Shown one piece after another: positions 34,185 to 46,108 of a DNA stretch of 64,000 nt. The notes under the pieces are model-generated. The model had not been told where the DNA came from. It saw only the letters and a program-made list of their open reading frames with translations, and searched no databases. A program made the translations under genes and the position numbers. The DNA lies in NCBI GenBank assembly GCA_014281115.1, contig JACONQ010000007.1, positions 186,001-250,000 on the forward strand. The letters run 5' to 3'. This DNA comes from Laburnicola sp. R22_1. Lineage: Eukaryota > Ascomycota > Dothideomycetes > Pleosporales > Didymosphaeriaceae. How positions within the stretch are numbered: the stretch's first letter is position 1; each line of letters starts with the position of its first letter.

Positions 34185-34390
34185 CTAAACCACCTACCAC
34201 CTTACAATGGATTGATTGCAAGCCAAGGTTCTTAGAGGCGTGGTGGCGTTCTCGGCCCCCAACTCATGCGTCTCAGCCGCACCATCAAATGATAAGAGCG
34301 GGGCTCGCCCTCGATACAGCAAGACAACTTGATCCCCATTCTCTCAGCCTTGAGCCTCCAGGGCTGCCCCGGGAGTCCTGGAATTCAATA
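34185..34390. promoter_or_regulatory. Divergent promoter region
   Basis: About 200 bp separate the start codons of the UstYa-like gene (minus) and the membrane-protein gene (plus), so they probably share control sequences. A GATA element (TGATAAG, near 34288) and an ATTG (CCAAT reverse) near 34207 are visible; their function is inferred only. Confidence 0.4.
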
Positions 34391-36364
34391 ATGACTGGCG
34401 CGCTCAACTGCACACCTAGAGACACGTTGGAAGCGAGTGCTGACATCGCGGGAAATGGGGTATGTTGTTATTGCTTTTTGTTGGACCCTACTTTCCTCTA
34501 CAACATTACAAGGCTGAAAATTCCAGGTCCTAGCCGCGTTTCTCCTTACGGCCCTCCTCACGCTCGGTGCGGTGGTCTCTGGGTATTTGTCAGAATCGCT
34601 ACCAGAAGGATATTTCAACGAGATCCACCAGGCGTTCATCGACCGAATGCATTTCAAGCAGACTTTAGACTCCGTAAGGTCCAAGCTCGCAGGCTGGAAG
34701 GACAAAGCTCTCTTTCGAAGGCAACCTTCACCCAGACGACGTAAACTAAGTCGCGACGAACGTCAAGAAGCGCTCACTCGGTTCATCCTGGCCTTAAGCG
34801 ATCAGCAGCTGGCTACTGGATTTGCAGTGCTGATCGGTGCGATCGCTAATCAGAGTTCGCTCACGGCCTACGATTTCAAGATTACTTTTGGGCTCGCATG
34901 GTTCTCAGCAACCACTCATCTCGCAACCCTGGACGTACTCCGAGATTACTTTATCGTCCATGCTACCGTAAGGAACTGGAGCATTTATGGGATGGTGTCC
35001 ATCTTGATACTCTTATTTTATTGCCAATTCATCACGTTCGCATCCCCAGATGATTCCGTTCCTGTACAATGCCTTTTCGAAGGATCCTACACTGGGAGGC
35101 TCCCCGGTGTTTGGATTCTCTCTTTAGCAGCCGTAATATGCACCTTCTTCATACTAACGACCGGCTACGCTACTCGCATATACTGGTCTTGGGGGCGAAG
35201 CGCAAATAACGTCTCGCTCGAGCTATTCATATTTCGCTTGAAAAATGTACTCGGCCACTTCTCTCAACCTTTTCGAATAAATGCAATCAATCGCATTCTT
35301 CTTCTCCGCGAGTCCAAAGCGGCGCAACAATCCAGACGGAAGCGCCGGCGGCTCGAACTTGCCGGAACATACAGAGGCGTCCGACGAGCCTTCTACATGT
35401 ACCTTTATATCATGGACAGGTATGACGAGGCGTTTCTGTCCTTAGCCCCTCCATTGATGTTCATGATGTCCTATGGCTTTACACAGCTGGTTTTCACTCG
35501 TTGGACGTACCCCCTTTCCATAGTTGTGGATGGAGGAATGGGGTTTGGTCAGATTACGCCAATTTGTTTCCTCATCATACCTTTTTTAGCTGCCGCCGAA
35601 ACCTACTACGGTACGATTCCTCAGATATTTACCACATGATCCCATCAAGGACGCTGACAACGACCAAAGAAGCCAAAACGGACAATACTACCGAAGCATC
35701 ACAAAATGGAGCCACCGCAGAAGAGAATGCAGTTTCTGTAGTTTCACCAACCAACCCGATCCGAGTCGATACAATCCCTGTGACTCTTCCCACAGTCGAC
35801 CCAGAAGTTGTCTACCTATTCCAGAGAGGACGTAGTTACAACGAAGTAGTGACCTCCATCAAGGTTTACTGTTACGCCGAAGCAAACGATATCGAGGAGG
35901 AGTGGAAATCAGCGAGTTCTTCGATCGAGTTACTCACAGTCCTCCGGAAGCAAGACGCTCGTCTTTACCAATACCACGTACTTGAGGCATTCGAAAAATC
36001 CTTACCTGTTGGGACGCATTCAGTGATTACCTTTGTTTTCACTTCGGCGCTTTGCATTGCCATGGGAATCCTGCTCAATGCTCCTAGTCGTGACGGGATA
36101 TCCGTGATGGTAGGATCTACCATGGTGCTGTTTTACTACGCCGGTAGTTTTATAAGTTCAAGGTCTTACTTCACGTTGGTGCGCGAGGCCACGAATGAGG
36201 AGTCACTTATGAGAGCCTACGAGAGGATACGAAGAGACTTCACCCCGGCAAATAGCAGCTCTTCCCGAAATTCAGTTGCCTCTAGGACGGATGCGGCGAC
36301 TTCACTTGGCGATACAACCTCCCCACCGGCCTCATCTTCTGTCTCTGAGAGCATTGCCATGTAG
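34391..36364 (+). CDS. Polytopic membrane protein, 615 aa, three exons
   Basis: Join 34391-34459, 34527-35610, 35670-36364 gives 1848 bases, 615 residues. Intron 1 (34460-34526, GTATGT...TCCAG) falls in phase between ADIAGNG and VLAAFLLTALLTLG. Intron 2 (35611-35669, GTACGA...AAAG, branch GCTGAC) joins AAAETYY to EAKTDN. Predicted membrane helices lie near residues 24-42, 118-140, 146-160, 176-195, 218-238, 328-346, 365-380, 500-520 and 528-546. A basic RRKRRR patch sits near residue 296. The C-terminal tail is Ser/Thr-rich. The opening C..-D....ADIAG.GV pattern followed by helices is common to a large uncharacterised family of fungal integral membrane proteins. Function unknown; plasma membrane or endomembrane location is inferred. 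Composition is normal with no RIP signs. Confidence 0.8.
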
Positions 36365-36735
36365 AATCTTGCACAAAGAACTCACTGATACGCTTTCAAT
36401 CCCCCGGAGAAGACGAGTCATTTGAGAGTACCTTTCGGTTGCAGCTTTGGTACGTAGTTGAATACATGTATGACAGCGAAGAACATGAGCAATAGCTTTA
36501 TCTTAAATTCAACTAATTTTAACCTTCCAAGCAATCTGTTGAGGGTCGTTTCTTAAAGAACGGTGTGGGAGGAGCTTTGTGTTGAGCATTGTCCATCGTC
36601 ACGCTAGCTGAGGGCCGTCTGACTGATTCACCCCAGGAACTCCCCGCTGGTCAAATCAGCAAGCAGTACTGTAGAAGTTGCAATCGAACGCGATTTCAAT
36701 GAGGAAGAAATTAAACAACTCATTAGCAATAGTAT
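36365..36735. other. 3' flank of membrane protein gene
   Basis: Normal-composition intergenic DNA that should contain the 3' UTR. No further gene seen. AT desert resumes at about 36740. Confidence 0.45.
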
Positions 36736-37228
36736 TAAAATATGCCAAGGATAAGGTGTAGAATCAATTAAGTTACCAATTCTAAGGAGCTAGCTAGTAA
36801 TATATATATAGACTAGGTAAGGTAATTATATACTCTAAATACCTAAATTCTAATATTCCCCTTTAGTAACTTAATTATAGCTTTAGAGCCTTTATAAACT
36901 TAAAAACTTAGTAGAGAAAAATTAGGAGGGGTAATCTATTATACTTAAAAAGTAACGCCCTTAGTAGGCTTCCTAGGATGGATAGTTACATATAGAAAAA
37001 AATAATAGTAGTTTTATTATTTAGCTTATAGGTTTATTGCCTATAGTATAGTAAAGACAGATTAGTAGTTTTTTTACCTAACTAGTAGACTTATAGTAGC
37101 TTAGAATACTTTAAAATAGTTAATATATATTAAAAACCTTTATAAATTAACTCTTTTAGATACTAGACTTTTAAAGATAATAAGATACACTTAGCTTATC
37201 TTTATATAATTTCCTATATAAATAATAT
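36736..37228. other. AT-rich desert
   Basis: Abrupt drop in GC after the gene island. Decayed sequence with stops in all frames and no recognisable element. Confidence 0.4.
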
Positions 37229-37295
37229 CTTTTTTATTATGTTATTTAAGATGAAAGCCTTTATCGTCCTACACCTAGGTAGATAAAATAACGCC
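37229..37295 (+). mobile_element. 5'-truncated family S insertion (~67 bp)
   Basis: Begins inside the family S sequence (CTTTTTTATTATGTTATTTAAG) and ends at AACGCCAC. Flanks TATATAAATAATAT / ATATATAAAAATAT give an imperfect target duplication. It lacks the hairpin segment present in longer copies. Confidence 0.65.
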
Positions 37296-37466
37296 ACATA
37301 TATAAAAATATAGTTACTAAATTTTTTTCTAGTACTTTACATATATATAAATATAATTATACTTTATATTATCTATAAGTTATATAATAAAACTTTTATT
37401 ATAGTGTTATTTACTAGTATATTACTAGTTAGAGCTAAGTTATTAACCTAAGTCTATACTTCTTAC

Positions 37467-37573
37467 CTTACACTCTTTGTAATTTCTAAGTAGAGGGCTC
37501 TGCTTTTTTTATTATGTTATTTAAGATAAAAGCCTTTGTCGTCATACCCCTAGGTAGATTTAATTAACGCTAC
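37467..37573 (+). mobile_element. Family S insertion (107 bp) with 11 bp TSD
   Basis: CTTACACTCTTTGTAATTTC...TTAATTAACGCTAC with the hairpin GTAGAGGGCTCTGC, flanked by ATACTTCTTAC (37456-37466, 37574-37584). It is only 30 bp from a U-family insertion at 37605. Confidence 0.85.
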
Positions 37574-37604
37574 ATACTTCTTACTTAGTGTCTTATACTC
37601 TTAT

Positions 37605-37715
37605 GGTTTTTTTTGCGACTAAAGAGTTTCTAATAAAAATATTACAATAATAGCAGTTATCTCTCCTGCTGTTATTAACAAAGAAAAGCGTTTTAAGGTA
37701 TTTAATAAAAGGAGT
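37605..37715 (-). mobile_element. Short U-family insertion (111 bp) with 14 bp TSD
   Basis: GGTTTTTTTTGCGACTAAAG...AAGGTATTTAATAAAAGGAG (U 3' end in reverse), flanked by the exact 14 bp repeat TCTTATACTCTTAT (37591-37604, 37716-37729). Confidence 0.9.
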
Positions 37716-38030
37716 TCTTATACTCTTATAGTAGTAATACTAATTAAGTAGTACTAAGTAACTTAGTATTATAATAATATAATAGTTAATATATTAAAAT
37801 AAGAAGGCTATAGTAAGGGGCTTAAACTTTATAAATTTAAGTTAACTCTAAGGTTCTAACTTAAGAGCCTACTAAAACTATAAAAAGTAAGCTTTAGTGA
37901 AGGCTTAGTAAACCTATTTACTACCTATTATAAAGTAAAGATATATTAAAAGTTTATAGTGCCTTTAGCTTACTACTTTCTAATAAAGTACTATTATATA
38001 TTAATATATTTTATCTAGATATAAAACTAT

Positions 38031-38143
38031 GTGACGTTAATTTATCTACCTAGGGGTAGGACGACAAAGGCTTTTATCTTAAATAACATAACAAAAAAAG
38101 TAGAGCCCTCTGCTTAGTAATTAAAAAGAGCGTATAAAAGGTA
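38031..38143 (-). mobile_element. Family S insertion (113 bp) with 14 bp TSD
   Basis: GTGACGTTAATTTATCTACC...AGAGCGTATAAAAGGTA, reverse orientation, flanked by the exact 14 bp repeat AGATATAAAACTAT (38017-38030, 38144-38157). Confidence 0.9.
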
Positions 38144-38290
38144 AGATATAAAACTATAGGATTTTAGCTAGTAATAAAGTTCTTTAATTATTATTAAAAA
38201 TAATAGTAGTAACTAGTTTATTACTATAACCTAGTAGCTTTTTAAATAATTACTTTAACTAAATAGCTTTTTTAATAGTTTATATTTACC

Positions 38291-38470
38291 TATAAGATTG
38301 TGGATATAATGCTTAATCTATTAATTCACTACTAAGGCGATCTCTTAAAGAAGGAAAGTAGATCTAAAGGCTACAAGGCCTAAAAAGAAAACTCTAACCT
38401 AGCTAAGGCTAATCTAGGCTAGTTTAGGGCAACTAGGGGGTTACGCTGCTATAGAGGATATATTATAATA
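38291..38470 (-). repeat. Element B LTR (3' LTR in element orientation)
   Basis: Starts TATAAGATTGTGG and ends TTATAATA; the expected TG...CA ends are mutated to TA...TA by transitions. 180 bp, preceded by TTACC. Confidence 0.85.
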
Positions 38471-39650
38471 AAGCTCCCTTTCTTTAAAGAACCTTAACTC
38501 TAAGGTTACTAAAGAAATTTTCCTAAATAGGCTAGCTAAGCTTATTTAACTAGCCTATTTTAGACTAGCGTACCTTTATAAGTTTACCCCTAGCCTTATT
38601 ACTTTATTACCTCTTTTTTTTATTCTCTTTATATTGCTACTTATTTTAGCGTAAGTACCCCCTAGGATAGGTACTCCTAGCAGGCTCTAATAAGAGTAAT
38701 CTAAGATAATCTAGACCCTTTCTAGGCTAAAATACCCCTAATCTAGAGTTTTCTTAGGCCTGTAAGAGGTCCCCCTATACTAATCTAGACTTGTCTAGAG
38801 CTAACTACGCTTAACAGTCCACTTTAATATTGCCTAATTCTTTTTTTAATCTATTTAACCTTCTTAAAATAGCCTTAGCCCTAGTTAAGTCTAATCTAGG
38901 CCTATCTAGGCCTATCTTATCCTTATTATAATATCTAGTACTTTATAAAGGTTAAAGAAAATAGTCTAGAATAATATACTTTTTATAATAAACTCCTATA
39001 TATCCTACCTCTAAAGTCTAGCAGACAAGCTTTATAATAATAAAGTTAAGAAAGTTTATTTTTGCTAGTTCTTCTAAAAAGACTATAGAGCTCTATAGGA
39101 CTATAAAACTTATATCTTAGATAGCGTTATTAATCCTAGCTAGGATAATTTTATACTTAAGTGCGTTAAGTGCGCTAATACTAGTTAGGATTGTTTCTAG
39201 ATAAGTAGGACTAATTTAGACATATCTAGGCCTCTCTAGGATTCTTAAAAGCCCCCTAATATATTTAGGTTTTCTAGTATCTTATCTTTAAGCTCTAGGT
39301 CGCTATAAAGCTTATCCTTCTAAATTTTAGTAGCCTTTATTTTACTAAGGCTAAATTAGATATAAGGGTATTAAAGAAAATTTCTAAGGTCCCTAAAGGT
39401 TTTAAGGTCCCCTAGTCTATTTTATCTTTCTTTAAAGAGACTTCCATCTAGTTATAAAAGGTCTTTAAGAATATCTAAATATAAGTTTTTTTTCTAGGCC
39501 TATTAAGGCCTCCTAAGGCTAATTTTAAAGTAGCTGCACTAAGGGTAAGTACACTAGTAATAAAAACACTTTACTACACTTTAGCTAGGCTAACTTTTCT
39601 ACTAATAGCTTTCTTTCTTTTAGGCTTACTAAAAAAGAAAAGGCTAAGGC
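38471..39650. other. Element B 3' internal region, left of nested A
   Basis: AT-rich, with many CTAGG/CCTAG and TAGGCCT words. Corresponds to the part of element B beyond the integrase. No domain recognised. It ends with AAGGC (39646-39650), the left target duplication of element A. Confidence 0.55.
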
Positions 39651-39929
39651 TATAAGGGTGGTACACGGCCTTATAGGGCAAACCTCTTAGGGACAGCTAG
39701 TATGGTTGAAAGAGATAACTAAATTAAGACTATACTAAGATAGGGGATAAGGAAGAGACCTAGGGGGCCCTTACTTATATAGTAGGCGGCGTAGGGCACA
39801 GGCCCCACGCTAACTACGCGCTAACACTAACTAGGAAAGACGCCTTCTATAAGGTAAAAGGCGCTATTAGGGTGTAAAAGAAAAGGTAATAGTAAAAAAC
39901 TAGTAGGGAGGCAGGCATAAACTGTTATA
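39651..39929 (-). repeat. Element A LTR (3' LTR in element orientation)
   Basis: 279 bp. Contains GGGACAGCTAGTATGG and ACCTAGGGGGCCCTTACTTA; closely similar to 49454-49732. It is one of the GC-richer spots of the region. Confidence 0.9.
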
Positions 39930-40599
39930 TAACCCCCCTTTTAAGGCCTAAAAATAGGAAGGAAAGTACGTAAAAATAGGATGTTTTGGCGGATTTTTAA
40001 TATAACTAGCACTATTTTAGAGCTAAAGAGGGCTAGAATAGGGGCAATAGGCCCCTATAGTTCTAGTAGTAGCCTTAGTTTTTAATTTGGGTGCTATTTA
40101 GTAGAGATATTAAGAAAAGTTGTTAGGGGTAAATTAATAGATTAGTAGAAAAACGTAATAGAAACCACATCTTAGTGTTTAGCGTTTTACTAATAGAGTG
40201 CATTCTTAGCTCTAACACTATATAAAAACGCAGTTAGCTAAAAAAATTCTAGTTAATTTATTACACGCTAGCATAATTATATTATATAAGGTTTCCTAGT
40301 ACTATAAAAGAGCGTTTTAAAAAACGTGTTAACCTAACTATATAGTTTTTAATTAGGGTAGGGCGGCTTCTAAAGCCATAAAGGCTACTAGTAGTAGTAG
40401 GGACATTTAGGGGTAAAGAGGCTATTAGGGGGTAAAAGTACTAAAAAGTAATAGGTATCTAGTTACGCACGCAAGCCTAAGGGCATATAGATATTAAAAA
40501 GTAATAGGCACCTAGCTAAGCACGCCTAATACGATGCTTTAACCCTATTTTTGCAGGCATATTGTCTTTAGGAATAGGCTTTAGAAAAGTATCTTAGAA

Positions 40600-43500
40600 G
40601 GCGACGTCTAGCTAAATAGGCAACTATTTTAGTAGACTAGCTTACTTAGAGTACTCTTAATAGTAAGCTTTAATTAGTAGAGAAGAGTTAATAAAGTTAT
40701 TAGTAAAGTAGTAGGTTAGGTTAGAGTTATACTCTTCCTACGCTACCTAGTACTTTAGTATTTTACAGTCTACTTTACTATTAAGAATATAAGAAACTAG
40801 CTACTTAGAGACTCTATTTACCTTAATAGGTAGTTCTAGAGGTTATAATTAATCTAGTAAGAGATTATTTAGATCTTTTTAAAGCCTATTAGCGTGAAAC
40901 ACTGGGTAAACTCTTATATATTATAGGAGTTTAAGAATAAATAAGTGGCCTTTCTTGCTTATAATTAGGTATAGTTATTTTATTTAATAATCTAACTTAA
41001 CTAATAGGCGTTTAGTAATAAATCCCTTTAAAGTAACAAAGACCTAGTTCCTAATATTAAAATTAATAGCTTGTCTGTGTTTATTAGCCTACTCTAATTA
41101 TATTTTCTAGGCAGTAGACATATTAGCGCAGGCAGTGTTATAGACAAATTTGTAGGCTTTAGTATAGATCTTAACCTACACCTTAGCCTTTTCTAAAGTA
41201 ATATTATCTAGAGATTTAGTAACTAGTTAAGTGCACTCGCGCTAGTCCTAGTAAAAGTATAGCTAATACCTAAACTTAATCTTAAAAGGCAAAACTCTAG
41301 TGCTATTATAGGGCAGTATTGCTTAGGCCTAGTCTATGCTAGGCAGCAAATCTAACTAGTTGTCTTAATAAAAGTTAATAAATAGACGCAGACGCTAGTT
41401 AAGATACTAATTTATAATCTTAGTTTGGCTATTAGTTTATAGATACTACGCTATAGAGAGAAGTTGCTTAATACCTATAAGCTTATATAAAGCAGCCAAA
41501 AAAGCAAAGATAAACTAGGGGCTGCAGTTAGAAACAATTAATCTAGAGGGGCCAAAGACTCTAAATATATACTAATAGTAGAGATTAGTAGCTTATTTAG
41601 TAGTAACTATCTTATAACAAGGTATAGAAAAGGTACGCTTAAATAGGCAGCAATAAGATACTATTACGTTGTTGTACCCTTTCTTATTCTTAGGGAATAA
41701 TTTAAAATTAATTAAGATATCTTACTAGATATTTTTAGGGATAGAAAGTAGGTGTAATCAGTCTAGCTTTCTGTTTAGTAGGGGCTTACTCTACTAGCAG
41801 TCTTTATAATTAGAGATATACCTATTAATACTAGCAATTATGCCCTTCTAGTAATATAACTAGTATAAAAGCTAGAAAGTCTTTTATAAACCTAAATAGG
41901 CAGTAACTTAGTAAGTATATATTATTTAAATTAGATATATCTAGAGAAACTCTATTGAGGGAACTACTAGGCGGTCTTTATAGAGAAGCAATCCTAAAGG
42001 AGTAAGGGCAAAACTTAGTAATTCTAAATAGGCAGCTTCCTAAAGCGATTTAAGTACCTTGTATGTTTAATTAGTATATAGTAGGCGATTAATAAGTATA
42101 TAAGGATAGGCTTCTTTAGGGCTTATATTAACTTTTTCTTCCTTTTGCTTTATAATTATAATAGCTATAAGGGCTGCTTTAGCGGTATCTAGTAGTTATA
42201 AAAGAAAAAACTAGATATAAGCCTCTTAATTCTTCTCCTTCTATAACTTTAGCTTGTTCTATTTTCTAGATAGCGTATTAGCTATAATATTTACGGTGCC
42301 TAGTTAGTATATAATTTAATAATAGTATTTAGATAGCTTCTTAGACTAATAGGCTTGCTATAAAGAGAGCTTACGTTTAGTGCTAAAGTACTTAAGGGCC
42401 TAATAATTAGTAATAATATTAAAGAGCTTAGCAGTTTAGAGACTAATTAGTTGCGCTCTCTATTCTAAAAGGCCCTATATAACTACTAATATTTTCTTAT
42501 TATAAATATTGTAATTTAACTTAGTGGGCTTTAATAATTTAGAGTACTATATAACTGGGCGCTAAGTACTATTAGATTATAGTTAACTAAGAGAGCCTAT
42601 ATTAATATTATTACTAGAGTTAGTTTCTATATAGATAACCTAAAATAGAGAGTACTATAAGACTAGGACGTCGCTAGCTATAAGTTGCTTAGCAGCTTTA
42701 AAGGCAGCACGTTCCTAGTCTCTAAAGGTGTAAAAGGCACTATTTTTTAGTAGCTTAATTAGAAGGTAAATAACCCACCTATAGTAAGAAAGAAAGGAGC
42801 AGTAGTAGTTATAAAAGCCTAAAAAGCTCTATAATACCTTAAGTGTTATAGGCTCTTTCTATTTCTAAACTGTAGCGGTCTTTATAGGGTTCTTATAGAT
42901 TTCTTTAGTGCTAATAATATATTCAAAGAACTTAGTTTCTATTACAGCGAATTCGCATTTCTTAAAATTAGCTTAGAGATTAGTATCTCTTAAGCAAAGT
43001 AGAACTTTGCGAACGTATTCTTTGTGTTTTAGAGAATTCTTAGAAAAGATAAGAATGTTATTAATATATGCAGTATAGAAGTTGTCTAGATAATTACCTA
43101 GAACGCTATTAATAAACTATTAAAAGGTGGTAGAACTATTATAGAGACTAAAGGGTAAGACCCTATACTTATAATTTCTATACTAGATTTGCAAAGTAGT
43201 TAGCACTTTAGTCTCTAGGGTGGGCTAGATTTAGTAGAATACTTAGTAAATATTAAGCTTAGTAAAGAGTCTTGCTCTAGAGAGGCGTATAAGTATCTTC
43301 TTAATAAGTGGGATTGCTATAATATCCTTTTTAGTAATAGCATTAAGCTAGTAGTAATTAACGCAAAAGCGCTAATTTTTATCTAGCTTTTTAGCAAACA
43401 ATACTAGTAAAGCAAAGTTAGCATTACTAGAGATAATAAACCTACGCTTAATATAGTTGTTAATATAGGCTTTAAGAAGTTTAAGGTGCTCTAAGGATAT

Positions 43501-45300
43501 ACTATATAAAGACAAGATGGTAAGTGTAAATAGATCTTTAGTAAGATTAATATAGTAATTAATGTCCTCTTAGTAAGGCAGAAGGGCGTTAGAATCTAAT
43601 TTTAAAAAATAGGCAGGCTCTGCTTTGGCGTATCCTAGCCAGAGGAGCACTTGTTTTATTTTGGCAAGCAGGTTAGCTTAGGACTTATTTTCTAGGCCAT
43701 GTATCTTGCTCTTATAGTCCTTAATAAGTTTAGCTAGCTTGTAGAGGCTAGTATAACTAATAATTATATTAGAATTATAGCCGCTGTTTAAAGCAAAGGC
43801 TACAGCGCTTACTATATTAATATTAAAGCTAGCAGCGTATAATTGTTCCTATATTAGCGCTTAAATAAGTTCTAGAAGATTGGCTAAATTCTATAGGGCT
43901 AGTAAGTCTACTAAACGCAATTTATTATTTATCTTTTATAAGTTTTCCTTTTATATTAGTAATTTAGTAGAGTGAAAGAAAGCTAACCTAAGTTATTTTA
44001 GCTAGGGTAGTTTTAATTAAATAGTTAATTCCTATAAAAGCTGTCTAATTTATAAATTAGCTTCTCTAGCAGGATTATAGTCTCTAAGTCTAGGACTAGG
44101 AGTAGTACCCAGATTCTGCTACATAATTCCTAGGGGCTAGTCTTACTAGTAGCTTTCTTAGGTAGCAGGGATAGGGTAACTAATAGGCAAGTTGTTATCT
44201 AATAGTTTATTATCTAAGAAAGGCAGCTCTATAGCCTCTACGCTACTATCCTTATTAAAGTTATTCTTATAGCTTAGTTTCTAGTAAGCCTTAGAGTATG
44301 TTCTAATAACTAAGTTAGTGGGGTTAGGAAGCTAGATAGAGATTTCCTTAGAGACGCTCTAGTTAGCTTTTAATAAGTAAGTCTTTTAGCAAGTGTAGTT
44401 TTACTTTTTAAGTAGGCTGTTCTATTAAGTAGTATTGTCCTAGTAGAAAGGGTTAGGTAGAAGAAAAGTCTATAGTAGGATAAGATTGCTAGCAAAGGTT
44501 AGATTCTTATTATCTTTCTAATAAAGGCGACAGTTCTAGGTATTAACCTAGGCAGTTGGCTTGCTTAAAAAATTTCCTATTAACAATAAGATTATAGTCC
44601 CCTATATTATAGAAAACAAACTATATAATAAAGCTACGTCTATTAATATTAAGCTAGGCTATAAAATAGATGTCTATTTTCGCGCTTCTCTTCTCTACAA
44701 AGTTCTTAAGGGGGATTAGTATCTTTAGGCGAAGAAGTTTAGCTTTAAGCTATTTTTATACTGCCTTTATATACCTTAAAGCGATAAGATTATAAGCGCT
44801 AGTACTAGTGTCTATTAAGACTCGCAACCTAAGAGCTAATTCTTAGAATATAATTTGCACTAGTATAACTAGCCAGAGGCCTTTAAATAGCTTAGGAATC
44901 CTTACTATCTTACTACCTATAGACAGCGATTTTAGTTTGTTATCTATATTTTGTAATTAAAATTATAGCTTATTTAAATTAATTAGTTTAGTAGCTCCTA
45001 TATAAGCTACTAGGTTAAAGTAGTCTAGTATCTTATATTTAATGTCTTGTTGTCTAATAAATTACCTGCCTCTAAATTAGAGTAGTAGGCAATACTAAGT
45101 TTGTTTAAATTAAAATTGTTTACTGCCTATATATTTATTTATATAGCTATCTTTTAGAAATAGTTATAGTAGCTTAAGTGCTTATTTTCTATCTTACTAT
45201 ACTAAAAACAAGTATTGTGCTTAATACACTATAATTTTATTATAGTTATAAAGAGGCGAAAAGAAAATAGTAGGTCTAAAGTGGAGTACTTATTTTTTAG
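40600..45300 (-). pseudogene. Element A pol: protease, RT, RNase H, integrase (degraded)
   Basis: Minus-strand gypsy polyprotein remnant. Zinc-knuckle-like YNYNKIIVY near 45230. Protease LRVLIDTSTSAYNLI near 44825-44770 (DTS for DTG). Reverse transcriptase: LFAKKLDKN*RFCVNYY*LNAITKKD near 43400-43330, then YINN (43068-43057), where both Asp of YxDD are Asn. RNase H region about 42850-42330, with ALKYFSTKRKL near 42390. Integrase about 41900-40900. Stops are TAG/TAA at Trp, Gln and Arg codons. The enzyme set and order are standard Ty3/gypsy; all activity is lost. Confidence 0.85.
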
Positions 45301-46108
45301 TTACTATATATAAGGACTTTAATCTAGAGGATAGTACCTTATAAGAGGTTTACGTATACGCCTAAAATAGGCTTATTATATTATTATCTTAGAGAGTGCA
45401 GCTAGCTGCGGCTAGCTAGCATTTAATTCCTAGGTAGTTAATATTAGGATCTTTTATCTCTCTCTAGAGTATTAACTTAAGACTTCTAGTTAACTTAAAT
45501 TATAATTTGTCCTTCTAGATCTTTGCGTCTAGTTTACCCTTTCTAGCTAGACTTTTAAAAGCCTATAGAAATATCTAGGTGTCTATTCTATTAGAGAGAA
45601 AGAGCTTATAGAACTTTTTATGTGCCTATTAGAAAGCGAAAGGATTATAGTAAGTCTCTTCTAGAAATTTAAAAAGTAAGTTAGGTCCACAATTTTCCTA
45701 GAGGGCCTAATTTATTTAACGCTAATTCCGCGCAGCCTCTTAAGGCGCGCCTCTAAGGAAGCTAAGTATAGCTTCTATAAGATTATCTTAATTTTCTGCG
45801 TAGTTATTACCTTAGTAGTAGTCTATATTTACGCGGATCTTATTGCGTATATCCTTTAGCTAATTTTTAATACTAGGGCTAGATTAACCTTTTTTATAAT
45901 ACTTATTAATATTAAGTAGCTTTGTAGAGCGTCCTAGCTTAGACACACTAAATAGAATAGCTAAAGCGTGTCTGCCCTAGGGCACGTTAATTTAGGCGCT
46001 ATTAGCAAGCTTGGTTTATATATATTCTAGAACTAGAAAGTAGTAAAAAGTATTGTCCTATTGCAGAGTAGGCATTATAAGCTAGAGTGGATATTATAGT
46101 GTATATTA

